From: Eubacteriales bacterium
GTDB taxonomy: Bacteria; Bacillota; Clostridia; Christensenellales; Aristaeellaceae
DNA length: 64,000 nt
Direction: 5' to 3'
NCBI GenBank assembly: GCA_028693055.1
Contig: JAQUWD010000013.1
Span: forward strand, 17,429-81,428
Both the position numbers and the translations under genes were made by a program. The number at the start of each line of letters is the position of its first letter. Within the stretch, counting starts at the first letter, position 1. The notes beneath the pieces are model-generated. The model did not search any database. It was not told the DNA's origin and saw nothing but the letters and a program-made list of their open reading frames with translations. Positions 26,354-35,100 of the stretch are shown here, in pieces.

Positions 26354-27334
26354 ATGATACCCGAAGAACAGATAGAGAGCTTTAAGGAACAGATCAATCG
26401 AATCCGGGCTGAAATCAAAAAGGAAATCATCGGACAGGAGCCGGTGGTGGAGCAGCTGTTAACCGCTATGATCGCCGGAGGAAACGTGCTTTTGGAGGGC
26501 GTGCCGGGCTTGGGCAAGACCAGACTGGTGCGCGCCCTTTCCCAATCGCTGGAGCTGCCCTTTAGCAGAATTCAGTTTACGCCCGATTTGATGCCCGCCG
26601 ATATTACGGGTACGAACATCATTGTGAAAACCGAAAACGGAAACGAGTTCCGCTTCCAGGAGGGGCCTCTTTTTTCCTCTATTGTGTTAGCGGACGAAAT
26701 TAACCGCGCCACGCCCAAGACCCAAGCCGCGCTTTTGGAGGCGATGCAGGAGCATTCCGTTACCGTGGCAGGGGAAACCCACGCGCTGAACGAGCCGTAT
26801 TTTGTGCTGGCTACCCAGAACCCCATGGAGCAGGAGGGAACCTATCCGTTGCCGGAGGCCCAGCTAGACCGTTTTATGCTAAAAATCTTGGTTGGCTTCC
26901 CCAATATGGAGGAGCTATCGCAAATCGTGGGGCTGACTACGGTTCCCCAAACGGAGCACGCCCAAGCGGCGGCTAACGGTGAAACGCTGCTTCGCCTGCG
27001 AGCGGTGGCGCAGGAGGTTCCCATCGCACAGGCTGTGCGGGAGTATGCCTTGCGGCTGGTGCTGTGGACCCACCCGGAGCTGCCGGAAAGCCCTGAAAAA
27101 GTACGCTCCGCGCTGCGCTTTGGCGCAAGCCCGCGAGCGGCGCAGGCGTTGATTGCCACCGCACGGGTTCGGGCGCTGATGCAGGGACGCTACAATGTGG
27201 CCTTCGAGGATATCGAGGCGCTGGCTCCCGCCTGTTTGCGCCACCGGATTGCCCTGAGCTTTGAGGGCATGGCCATGGGAGAAACAGCCGAGGGAATCAT
27301 TGCGGAGCTGCTAAAGACTCTGCCCCGTGGGTGA
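26354..27334 (+). CDS. MoxR-family AAA+ ATPase
   Basis: 326 residues. Walker A GVPGLGKTR is near residue 44, Walker B VLADEINRA near 112, the sensor-1 region ATQNPMEQEGTYPLPEAQLDRF near 155, and the sensor-2 Arg in GASPRA near 265. MoxR ATPases act as chaperones that mature or remodel partner complexes, usually with VWA proteins encoded alongside. GAGGAATCG lies before the ATG. It is followed directly by the DUF58 gene, the canonical order. Confidence 0.95.
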   Translation: MIPEEQIESFKEQINRIRAEIKKEIIGQEPVVEQLLTAMIAGGNVLLEGVPGLGKTRLVRALSQSLELPFSRIQFTPDLMPADITGTNIIVKTENGNEFRFQEGPLFSSIVLADEINRATPKTQAALLEAMQEHSVTVAGETHALNEPYFVLATQNPMEQEGTYPLPEAQLDRFMLKILVGFPNMEELSQIVGLTTVPQTEHAQAAANGETLLRLRAVAQEVPIAQAVREYALRLVLWTHPELPESPEKVRSALRFGASPRAAQALIATARVRALMQGRYNVAFEDIEALAPACLRHRIALSFEGMAMGETAEGIIAELLKTLPRG

Positions 27335-27338
27335 CAGC

Positions 27339-28199
27339 ATGCTTAGCGATCAGTTTTTAAGCCGGCTGGACGCGTTGAATCTGCGGATGAAGCAGCCGGC
27401 GGGCGGTGGCTCCGGCGGTCTGCGACGTTCCAAAGCGCTGGGCAGCAGCGTGGAGTTTTCCGATTTTCGGGAATACGTCCATGGCGACGATCTGCGGCGG
27501 GTGGATTGGAACGCTTATGCTCGCTTCGACCGTTTGTTTTTGAAGCTGTTCATGGAGGAGCAGGAGCAGCGGGTGCATTTGATCGTGGACGACAGCGCTT
27601 CCATGGCGGAGCCCACACGTTGGGAATGTGCCAAAAAGCTATTGGAAACAATCAGCTACTTGGCGTTGAGCGGCTCGGATACGGTGACGCTCTACGCCCT
27701 GTCCGACAATTCCGAGCGCCATACTCGACCCTTAAGCGGTCGTTTTTCCTACCCGCAGGCGGTGGATTTTTTAGAGGGACTGCACCCGTCAGGGATAACC
27801 TCCTTCAACCGTCAATTGCCTTTATTACCCCTGAGCCAAGGGCGGGGCGTAACGGTAGCGGTCAGCGATTTGCTTTTGGAGGACGGATATGATCGTGGGC
27901 TACAATCCCTTCTCTATCGCAAGCAGGAAAGCTGCTTGGTGCATTTGTTAAGCCGGGAGGAATGGGAGCCCACGCTGGAAGAGACGACAGAGCTTTGGGA
28001 CAGCGAAACCGGAGAACGGCTGACGCTGGACGCGAGCTATGAACTGTTGAAGCGCTACCGGGAAAAGGTAACGGGATATGTGAAGGAGGTGGAGAAATTC
28101 TGCCTCCGCTATGGCGTTACCCACAGCTTCTTGATACCGCAGGACGATTGCGAGGCCCAGCTGCTGCGGGAGCTGAGCCGAATCGGCCTGATTGGCTGA
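27339..28199 (+). CDS. DUF58 / VWA-fold protein
   Basis: 286 residues. The N-terminal GSSVEFSDFREYVHGDDLRR-x-DW block near residue 45 is the DUF58 signature. A von Willebrand A-type region follows with LIVDDSASM (MIDAS motif D-x-S-x-S) near residue 85 and AVSDLLLE near 165. Such proteins are the usual MoxR partner. Start choice is uncertain: the ATG at 27339 has only a weak GGGTGA upstream, and an in-frame GTG at 27327 overlaps the MoxR gene. The protein appears cytoplasmic, as no membrane segment is seen. Confidence 0.88.
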   Translation: MLSDQFLSRLDALNLRMKQPAGGGSGGLRRSKALGSSVEFSDFREYVHGDDLRRVDWNAYARFDRLFLKLFMEEQEQRVHLIVDDSASMAEPTRWECAKKLLETISYLALSGSDTVTLYALSDNSERHTRPLSGRFSYPQAVDFLEGLHPSGITSFNRQLPLLPLSQGRGVTVAVSDLLLEDGYDRGLQSLLYRKQESCLVHLLSREEWEPTLEETTELWDSETGERLTLDASYELLKRYREKVTGYVKEVEKFCLRYGVTHSFLIPQDDCEAQLLRELSRIGLIG

Positions 28200-28215
28200 C
28201 GATGGAGGGACCGAT

Positions 28216-29997
28216 ATGCAATGGCTGAATCCTGCGGGCGCATGGGCGTTTGCGTTTCTTGCGCCTGTGGTGGCGTTGTACTTACTGAGGAAGAGGGCGA
28301 AACGGAAGGAGGTACCCAGCCTGTTTTTGTGGCGCTTTGCGCAAAACCAAAGCGAACAAAACCGACCGTTTCAAAAGCTAAAAAGCAAGCTATTGCTATG
28401 GCTTCAACTGCTGCTGGTACTTTTGCTGGCTTTTGGCTTGATGCGGCCCGCTTCCGTAGGCGGCAGCCGAGGTGAAACGGCGCTGATTTTTGACCTTTCC
28501 GCCAGCATGCAGACGACCCAAGACAATCAAAGCCGTATGGATCAGGCAAAGCTGGCGGCGTATGAAATACTGGACGCTATGGGGGACGAGGACGCTGTGA
28601 CGGTGATCACGGCGGGCAGCGATTTGGGGCAGCCGGTATCACGCTCCACGGACCATGCCATGGCTCGACGGGTGATCGGCGGGTTGAAAGCAGAAAACGG
28701 TACCGCCGATGTGGAAGCAGCGGTAGCGTTGGCGCAGGCTATGGGGCGTGATTTGCCTGCACTTTCCGTGGTGGTGCTGTCGGACAGCTACAAAACCGAC
28801 TTGAGTACTGTTTCGGTAAAAGCGGGTAGCCAGCCAGCCGATAACCGAGGGATTCTTTCCTTACGGTTGACCCGGCAGGAAACGGGAATGACCCCCTTTG
28901 CACCGGTGCAAAATTGGGGGCAGGCGGGCTCAGCCACGCTGGAATGCTATGGGGACGACGTGCTTTGTGATATACGCACCATTCCCCTAGAAAAGGATGG
29001 CGTTACCACCGTTCGCTTTGCGTTGCCCTTGGAAACGGAGCAGGCTAAAGTCTGCTTTACGCAGGGCGACAGCTTGACGGCGGACGACGTGCGGTATGCC
29101 GCAGCGCCTGTGGAGGACAAGCGACGGGTTCTCTTGGTGACCGAAAGCAATATTTTTTTGGAAAAGGCGTTAGGCTTGCGAAGCGATTTAACCGTCACCA
29201 AAGCAAGCCTGGAGGACGCTGAAAACGCAGAAGGCTTCGATCTATATTTATATGACGGGCTGCTGCCGGAGACGCTTCCAGCATCGGGGGCGCTTTTGTG
29301 CGTCAACCCGCCTTCTGCGGTGCTGGACGTCGTCCCTCAGGAACAAAAGGAGGGCAGCGGCATTCTTCGGGCGGCTAGCGGAGAGATAGGCGATCAAATC
29401 AGCCAGCATCTGCTGCTGTCGGATATTGCACTGCGCGTTTATCATCCGCTGGAAGGCGGAGCCGCTGTGTTGACCGTGGGCGGAGATACAATTATATCCT
29501 TCACAAGCGCGGAGGGACGGAGAGCCGCCGTGCTGGGCTTTGATCTGCATGACAGCAATCTTCCCTTGAAGGCTGATTTCCCGGTGCTGATTCAAAACCT
29601 TCTCCATGCGCTTTTACCGGAGCAGACCGCTCGCATGACTGGGGAAAGCTGCGGGCAAAGGGTAACGCTGGTTCCCGACGATCGGGCGGTATCTGTAAGC
29701 GTGCTCACGCCCAGCGGCCGCACCGTGCTTCCTGAAGGAACTATGCTTTCCGATACCCAAGAAATCGGCCTGTATACCATGGTAGAAACCCGGGCAGACG
29801 GTACGGAAGCCCGTTCCTCCTTTGCCCTGCATATTCCTCGGGAGGAAAGCGACACAACGGCGGTTATCGAGAGCGTTGAGGCGCGGACGGGCGAAGGGGC
29901 GGAGCGAAGCGTTGGCTATGAATGGGGAACTTGGATTTTGCTGGCGGCTTTATGCGTGCTGCTGCTGGAATGGGAGGTGAGCCGTCGTGGGGCTTGA
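28216..29997 (+). CDS. BatA-like VWA membrane protein
   Basis: 593 residues. The N-terminal membrane segment (about 5-25, LNPAGAWAFAFLAPVVALYLLRKR) is typical of BatA-type proteins, and a second lies near 55-75. A VWA domain begins at ALIFDLSASMQT (D-x-S-x-S) near residue 95, with a downstream LSVVVLSDS strand. A beta-rich extracytoplasmic region of about 330 residues and a C-terminal membrane helix (about 573-590) follow. The ATG at 28216 has GGAGGG 7 bases upstream. It overlaps the next gene by 11 bases. It is likely a metal-dependent adhesion or scaffold component acted on by MoxR (family inference). Confidence 0.88.
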   Translation: MQWLNPAGAWAFAFLAPVVALYLLRKRAKRKEVPSLFLWRFAQNQSEQNRPFQKLKSKLLLWLQLLLVLLLAFGLMRPASVGGSRGETALIFDLSASMQTTQDNQSRMDQAKLAAYEILDAMGDEDAVTVITAGSDLGQPVSRSTDHAMARRVIGGLKAENGTADVEAAVALAQAMGRDLPALSVVVLSDSYKTDLSTVSVKAGSQPADNRGILSLRLTRQETGMTPFAPVQNWGQAGSATLECYGDDVLCDIRTIPLEKDGVTTVRFALPLETEQAKVCFTQGDSLTADDVRYAAAPVEDKRRVLLVTESNIFLEKALGLRSDLTVTKASLEDAENAEGFDLYLYDGLLPETLPASGALLCVNPPSAVLDVVPQEQKEGSGILRAASGEIGDQISQHLLLSDIALRVYHPLEGGAAVLTVGGDTIISFTSAEGRRAAVLGFDLHDSNLPLKADFPVLIQNLLHALLPEQTARMTGESCGQRVTLVPDDRAVSVSVLTPSGRTVLPEGTMLSDTQEIGLYTMVETRADGTEARSSFALHIPREESDTTAVIESVEARTGEGAERSVGYEWGTWILLAALCVLLLEWEVSRRGA

Positions 29998-32668
29998 TTT
30001 TTCGTATCCGTGGGCGCTGCTGCTAGCGCCAGCAGGGGTTGCGGCGGTTTGGCTGATCGACCGGCGGTATCGTTTATCCGCACCGTCCCTCAAGCGTAAA
30101 GCAACCCTATGGGCGCGAACGGCGTTGGTGATCGTTTTGGCGCTGGCGATTGCCGCGCCTTCCTTGCTGACGGCCTCCGGGCAAACCATCCGCTGGATTC
30201 TGCTGGACGTATCGGATTCCGCCAAGGCTAGCCAAAAGGAGCGAGAGACAGCCGTTGCGCAGGCCCTGTCTACGCTGCCGATGGGCGAACAGGTGGGAAT
30301 GATCACCTTTGGCAATGGAGCCATGGTAGAAAAGACCCCCAGCGCAGAAACCGCCTTTTCTGGCGTTCAAACCGTTGTGAAAGGGGACGCTAGCTCGCTG
30401 GACGACGCGCTGCTGCTGGCAAACGCTTTAACGCCAGCCGATGGCGCGGCGGGCATTACGGTTGTCAGCGATGGTAACGTATCGGTTGGACAAGCGGCTG
30501 CCGGGATAATGACGGCTCGTGGAATGACGGTGGACAGCCTGACCTATGCTCCCGAAGAAAGCAGCGATGCGCAGATTAGCCAGCTGTTAGCGCCCAGTCA
30601 GGTATACGAGGGGCAGAGCGTGACCTTAGAGGCTGTTATCGACGCGAGCGCCGCTATGAGCGGAACGCTGGCGCTGTACCAAAACGGTGTGATGACCGCC
30701 AGCCGTGAAATAACGCTGCAAAAGGGAGAAAATCGCTTCGCCTTTCGTGAGACGGCGCAAACCACCGGCGTTGTTACCTATGAAGCCCGATTGCTAGCGC
30801 AGGGCGACAGCCAAAGCCGAAACAACAGCGCCGCAGCCTATGTGCGCGTTAGCGGCGCACCCAAGCTGCTATTGGTATCCGACAGTGACAGTGTGAAGTC
30901 GCTATACGAGGCGGCAGGAATGATGCCGGAGCTGATCCGTCCGGCAGAGCTGCCTGCTGCTGCGGAGGACTATTTGGCCTACGACGCTGTGATCCTGAAC
31001 AACGTGGATTTTGACGCGGCGTCCGAGCAGCAGTGGACAGCGCTTGACAGCGCCGTGCGCACGCTGGGCCGTGGACTTTGCGTGCTGGGCGGTGATCAGA
31101 GCTATGCGCTGGGCGGCTATCGCGGCACCGTATTGGAAGAGCTACTGCCGGTGCGTATTGACGTAAAGAACAAGCTACAGCTGCCGTCCCTATCGCTGAT
31201 CATCGCCATCGATAAATCCGGCAGTATGACTACGGGGCAGTATGGCACCGCCCGGATTGAGGTAGCCAAGGAGGCGGCGATCAGCGCCTTGCAGGTGTTG
31301 ACGGAGCGAGATTTCATCGGCGTGATCGGCTTTGACGAGGCAGCTAAATGGGTAGTTCCCTTTCAGCAGGTGACGGACGCAGCGGCGATAGAGTCCATGA
31401 TTGGTACGCTGCGAGCGGACGGCGGCACGGCCTTCTATTCCGCATTACAGCAATCCCTGGAGACCCTGCGAACGGCTTCTACAGCCCAAAAGCATGTGAT
31501 TTTTCTTTCGGATGGGCAGCCCGGAGACAGCGGCTTTGAAGAGCTGGTAGCGGCTATGCGACAGGAGAACATTACGGTAACCACCGTAGCCGTTGGCAGC
31601 GACGCGGATCAACGGCTTATGTACCGCTTGTCCTCCATCGGTGGAGGCAGAAGCTATCAGGCGGACGAGTTTTCCAATGTGCCTAAGATTTTTGCAAAGG
31701 AAACCATGATGGCGGGAGGCAGCTATGTGCAAAACCGGGTTTTTACCCCGGTGATCACAGAAACCTCTGCGTTGACTGATTTTGCGGGCTTCCCATCCTT
31801 GACGGGCTATTTAAGCGCGACGGATAAGGATACAGCCGTGGCGTCCTTGGTCAGCGATACGGAGGACCCGCTGCTGGCTCGTTGGAATGTAGGCGCGGGC
31901 AAGGTGATCAGCTGGCTCAGCGACGCGCAGGGCGCGTGGACAGAAAGCTTCCTGCGCTGGGATAACGCAGCCGCTTTCTTTGGCGGCATGGCTGCGGCTG
32001 TGATTCCCGGTGCAGATCGGGAAGGGGTGCTGGACGCACGGGTAACCGACGACCAAATGAACATCGTTTACACCACGGAGGATCGTGGCGAGGATGAACT
32101 GATCACTGAGGTGACGGTGATTGCGCCGGACGGCAGCGAGCAGACGGTTCCCCTGCACGAGGTGGAGCCGGGCGTGTACGAAGGCGCGGCGCAGGCAGAA
32201 CAGGAGGGCGCTTATGCTTTTCGTCTGACCCAAGCAAAGGAGAATGAGACGCTGCGCACCCAAGAAAGCGGCGCGGTAAAGAGCTATGCCGGAGAGTACG
32301 ATCTCCGAGAAAACCATTTCGCCGAGCTGCCCGAATTGGTGACGGCAACCGGCGGCAGAACGCTTCAAACCGGCGATGGCCTTTGGGACAGCCCCATTGA
32401 AGCCGTCCGAGCCCGTCAGAGCTTGCGGACGATGCTGTTATGGTGGACGTTATGCCTGCTGCTGCTGGATATTGCGCTTCGGAAGCTGAGCTGGGAGGAC
32501 AAGCTTTACGCCCTGCTGGGGAAAAGGCAGCCGGAAAAAACGGTCAAGCCCGTTGTAGCAAAGCCAAAGCCTCCTACTAAGGGAGAAAAAGCCAAGGAAA
32601 AGCAACGAGCCGCTAACGAAACCGCCAGTGCGCTATTGAATGCGCAAAAGGCACGCCGAGGCGAATAA
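29987..32668 (+). CDS. Two-VWA, amidotransferase-fold membrane protein (BatB/YfbK-like)
   Basis: 893 residues with a GTG start inside the upstream gene. Two membrane segments lie in the first 60 residues. Then comes a VWA-like region with ILLDVSDSA (D-x-S-x-S) near 72, a beta-sandwich, and a glutamine-amidotransferase-like region with YDAVILNNVDF and LGGDQSYALGGY near 325-370. A second, canonical VWA domain starts at AIDKSGSM near 408, with IFLSDG and a DGGTAF loop. A late membrane helix lies near 810-830, and the tail is Lys/Ala-rich and cytoplasmic. The family occurs with MoxR; the double MIDAS in one chain is notable. It is the last gene of the operon. Confidence 0.87.
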   Translation: MGLDFSYPWALLLAPAGVAAVWLIDRRYRLSAPSLKRKATLWARTALVIVLALAIAAPSLLTASGQTIRWILLDVSDSAKASQKERETAVAQALSTLPMGEQVGMITFGNGAMVEKTPSAETAFSGVQTVVKGDASSLDDALLLANALTPADGAAGITVVSDGNVSVGQAAAGIMTARGMTVDSLTYAPEESSDAQISQLLAPSQVYEGQSVTLEAVIDASAAMSGTLALYQNGVMTASREITLQKGENRFAFRETAQTTGVVTYEARLLAQGDSQSRNNSAAAYVRVSGAPKLLLVSDSDSVKSLYEAAGMMPELIRPAELPAAAEDYLAYDAVILNNVDFDAASEQQWTALDSAVRTLGRGLCVLGGDQSYALGGYRGTVLEELLPVRIDVKNKLQLPSLSLIIAIDKSGSMTTGQYGTARIEVAKEAAISALQVLTERDFIGVIGFDEAAKWVVPFQQVTDAAAIESMIGTLRADGGTAFYSALQQSLETLRTASTAQKHVIFLSDGQPGDSGFEELVAAMRQENITVTTVAVGSDADQRLMYRLSSIGGGRSYQADEFSNVPKIFAKETMMAGGSYVQNRVFTPVITETSALTDFAGFPSLTGYLSATDKDTAVASLVSDTEDPLLARWNVGAGKVISWLSDAQGAWTESFLRWDNAAAFFGGMAAAVIPGADREGVLDARVTDDQMNIVYTTEDRGEDELITEVTVIAPDGSEQTVPLHEVEPGVYEGAAQAEQEGAYAFRLTQAKENETLRTQESGAVKSYAGEYDLRENHFAELPELVTATGGRTLQTGDGLWDSPIEAVRARQSLRTMLLWWTLCLLLLDIALRKLSWEDKLYALLGKRQPEKTVKPVVAKPKPPTKGEKAKEKQRAANETASALLNAQKARRGE

Positions 32669-32725
32669 GAGTTGTAAAGAAACGGTGAACAATGAGGTTT
32701 CTCAACGATTTTTGGAAATCTGTCG

Positions 32726-32754
32726 TTGGAAAACCAACAGGGGCACGGTATAAT
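32726..32754 (+). promoter_or_regulatory. Promoter of the FtsX-like permease gene
   Basis: TTGGAA (32726-32731), a 17-base spacer and a perfect TATAAT (32749-32754). An inverted repeat GTTGG-AAAA-CCAAC (32725-32738) covers the -35 and could be an operator. Confidence 0.75.
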
Positions 32755-32789
32755 TCCTCCATCAGCAAAGCGCGGACGGAGGGATGAAC

Positions 32790-35096
32790 ATGACCGGGAA
32801 CGTACTGACCAGAAAGCTGCTAAGAGATATGCATCGCTCCGGGATGCAGTTCGCGGCGCTGATTCTGCTTTGCGTTCTCGGTACTTTTTTGTTCTCCGGC
32901 ATCGACGGCATATCCCGCATGACGGCTGCAACCAATGAGAAGTATTTTGAAGAAAACAGGTTGGCTGATTTTTGGGTAGCGCTGCCAAGCGTGGATCGAC
33001 AAGCGTTAGCGGATGTACGCTCCATTCCGGGGGTGGAGGAGGTTTGCGCTCGCTTTTCTTTGGATATGGAAACGGAGCTGCCCGGCGAACCCACGCTGAA
33101 TGTCACAGCCTACGACGGCGCAATGACGATCAATGCGCCCATCGTTACGCAGGGAGAAGCACTGACAACGCTGGACCGCCGGGGCTGTCTGATGCAGGTC
33201 GGCTTTGCCCAAGCCAACCATCTACAGGTTGGCGATGCGGTAACGGTACGGTTGGGGAATGTGAAAACTACCTTAACGGTGCGTGGACTGGTGTACAGCC
33301 CTGAATACATAACCGTTACCAACGATTTTGCCGCCAATCCGCTAAAGTACGGCTTTGTGCTGGTGAACGCTTCCGCCTTTCCTCAGCTGCCCTTAAGCCA
33401 GATGGTCGTTAAGCTTACGCCGGACGCTGACGGGGAGGCGGTACGCAAGGCGATTGAAGACAAGCAGTCTTTAGCGTTTGTGATGGATCGCAAGGCGCAC
33501 AGGAGCACTGCCGCCGCTGAGGACAACGTCACCATGTTTCGCTCCCTATCCATCGTATTTCCCATGGCTGCCTTTTTGGTGGCGGCGTTGATCGTTATGA
33601 CGACCTTGACCCGAATGATCGATAACCAGCGAATGCAAATTGGCACCCTTCGTGCGCTGGGCTTTTCCGACGGCGCTATTCAAAGGCATTACCTATCCTA
33701 TGCCGTTTTTCCATCGCTCCTAGGCTCGGTGCTTGGCGCGGTGCTGGGACATCTTTCATTGCCAAGGCTGATTTGGGCGCTGCTGATTGGGCAGAGCGAA
33801 TACCCCTACCGTATTTTACCGCCCATATCGGCGGCAGCGTGGGCCATGGCGGCGGTATCGGTGCTGACGGCCATGCTGATCTGCTTGGCGGCTTACCAAA
33901 AAGCGGCTAAGGAAACCGCGGCTGACCTGCTGCGACCGAAGCCGCCCAAGGATGGCAAACGAATTTTGCTGGAGCGGATACCCTCTCTATGGAAAAAGCT
34001 TCGCTTTAATTCCAAAATGGTAGTGCGAAACCTAATGCGCTCCAAGAGCCGCACCATGATGTCCTGCATCGGCCTAATGTGCTGCAGCGCGCTATTGACC
34101 GCGTCAATCGGCTTGCAGAACTCCGTTCTATCCACCGTGGAGAACCATTATCATGGCACGCTGCGCTATGATATCCGCGTGCGGCTGAATGATCAGGCCG
34201 GGAATGGAGACGCATACAAGGCCCGCTTGCAGGCAGAGCGGGTGGAGCCTGTCATGGAGAAGTCGGTGAATCTATCCTTTCTGGGGCGTGGACGCACTTC
34301 TCTATTGACCGTATTGGAAGATGATCAGCAGCTGTTCTACTTGGGCCAAAATGAAACCTATGTGCGGCTTTTAGACGGCTCCATTGCTTTGACCGATATT
34401 CTAGCCGGCACTTTAAACGCCAAGGTGGGGGACAGCCTTACTTTTTTATTGCCCGGAGATGATCAGCCCTTTTCCTTGCCGGTGGGGAGTATTGTATACA
34501 ACAATTTTTCGCAGGGCGTTTACATGAACCGCTCCACTTGGGAAGCCTTACGCAAAACGGAATTCATCCCAACGGCGCTTCAAATCAGCGGCCCGTCGGA
34601 AACAACCTACGCCTTGCTGAACGCCATGGACGAGGTGGAGCAGATTGATACCATTGAGGCGCAATCGGAGGACGCGCTGATTTCCTTCAACACGGTTTCC
34701 TCCGTATTCGGCGTGCTGATGATCTTGGCGCTGGCTATGGCCTTTGTGATCTGCTACAACATGGGCTTAATCAACTTTGCGGAGCGCACAAGGGAATATG
34801 CCACATTGAAGGTGCTAGGATATCATCAAAGAGAAATTCGTGGCTTAATCTTGAAGGAAAATGCGTTGATTGCCGTGATTGCCCTCGTGCTGGCTGTAGC
34901 GCCGGGGCTGGGATTAACCAGCGTGATTCTACGGGTTTGCGAAACCGACAGCGTGCGCTATGTATGTCAGGTGCCTATAACCACAATCCTTTTAAGCTCG
35001 GCAATCACCTTTGGCTTTTCCTTTGTCATTCAACTTTTGCTCATTAAAAAAGTGCGCTCCATCATGATGGTGGAGGCACTGAAATCGGTGGAATAA
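32790..35096 (+). CDS. FtsX/MacB-like ABC permease, no adjacent ATPase
   Basis: 768 residues. The first membrane helix is at about 18-38, followed by a large extracytoplasmic domain (about 45-260) and three helices at about 265-380. A second extracytoplasmic domain and a final three-helix FtsX module (about 640-760) follow; the phrase RTREYATLKVLGYHQREI is typical of the MacB/LolC superfamily. Such proteins usually pair with a LolD-like ATPase for mechanotransmission or lipoprotein and peptide export. None is adjacent, so the ATPase must lie elsewhere. GGAGGG at 32778-32783 touches an ATG at 32784 but is 6 bases from the ATG at 32790, chosen here. It has its own promoter and is tightly convergent with the next gene. 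Confidence 0.88.
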   Translation: MTGNVLTRKLLRDMHRSGMQFAALILLCVLGTFLFSGIDGISRMTAATNEKYFEENRLADFWVALPSVDRQALADVRSIPGVEEVCARFSLDMETELPGEPTLNVTAYDGAMTINAPIVTQGEALTTLDRRGCLMQVGFAQANHLQVGDAVTVRLGNVKTTLTVRGLVYSPEYITVTNDFAANPLKYGFVLVNASAFPQLPLSQMVVKLTPDADGEAVRKAIEDKQSLAFVMDRKAHRSTAAAEDNVTMFRSLSIVFPMAAFLVAALIVMTTLTRMIDNQRMQIGTLRALGFSDGAIQRHYLSYAVFPSLLGSVLGAVLGHLSLPRLIWALLIGQSEYPYRILPPISAAAWAMAAVSVLTAMLICLAAYQKAAKETAADLLRPKPPKDGKRILLERIPSLWKKLRFNSKMVVRNLMRSKSRTMMSCIGLMCCSALLTASIGLQNSVLSTVENHYHGTLRYDIRVRLNDQAGNGDAYKARLQAERVEPVMEKSVNLSFLGRGRTSLLTVLEDDQQLFYLGQNETYVRLLDGSIALTDILAGTLNAKVGDSLTFLLPGDDQPFSLPVGSIVYNNFSQGVYMNRSTWEALRKTEFIPTALQISGPSETTYALLNAMDEVEQIDTIEAQSEDALISFNTVSSVFGVLMILALAMAFVICYNMGLINFAERTREYATLKVLGYHQREIRGLILKENALIAVIALVLAVAPGLGLTSVILRVCETDSVRYVCQVPITTILLSSAITFGFSFVIQLLLIKKVRSIMMVEALKSVE

Positions 35097-35100
35097 GGGA

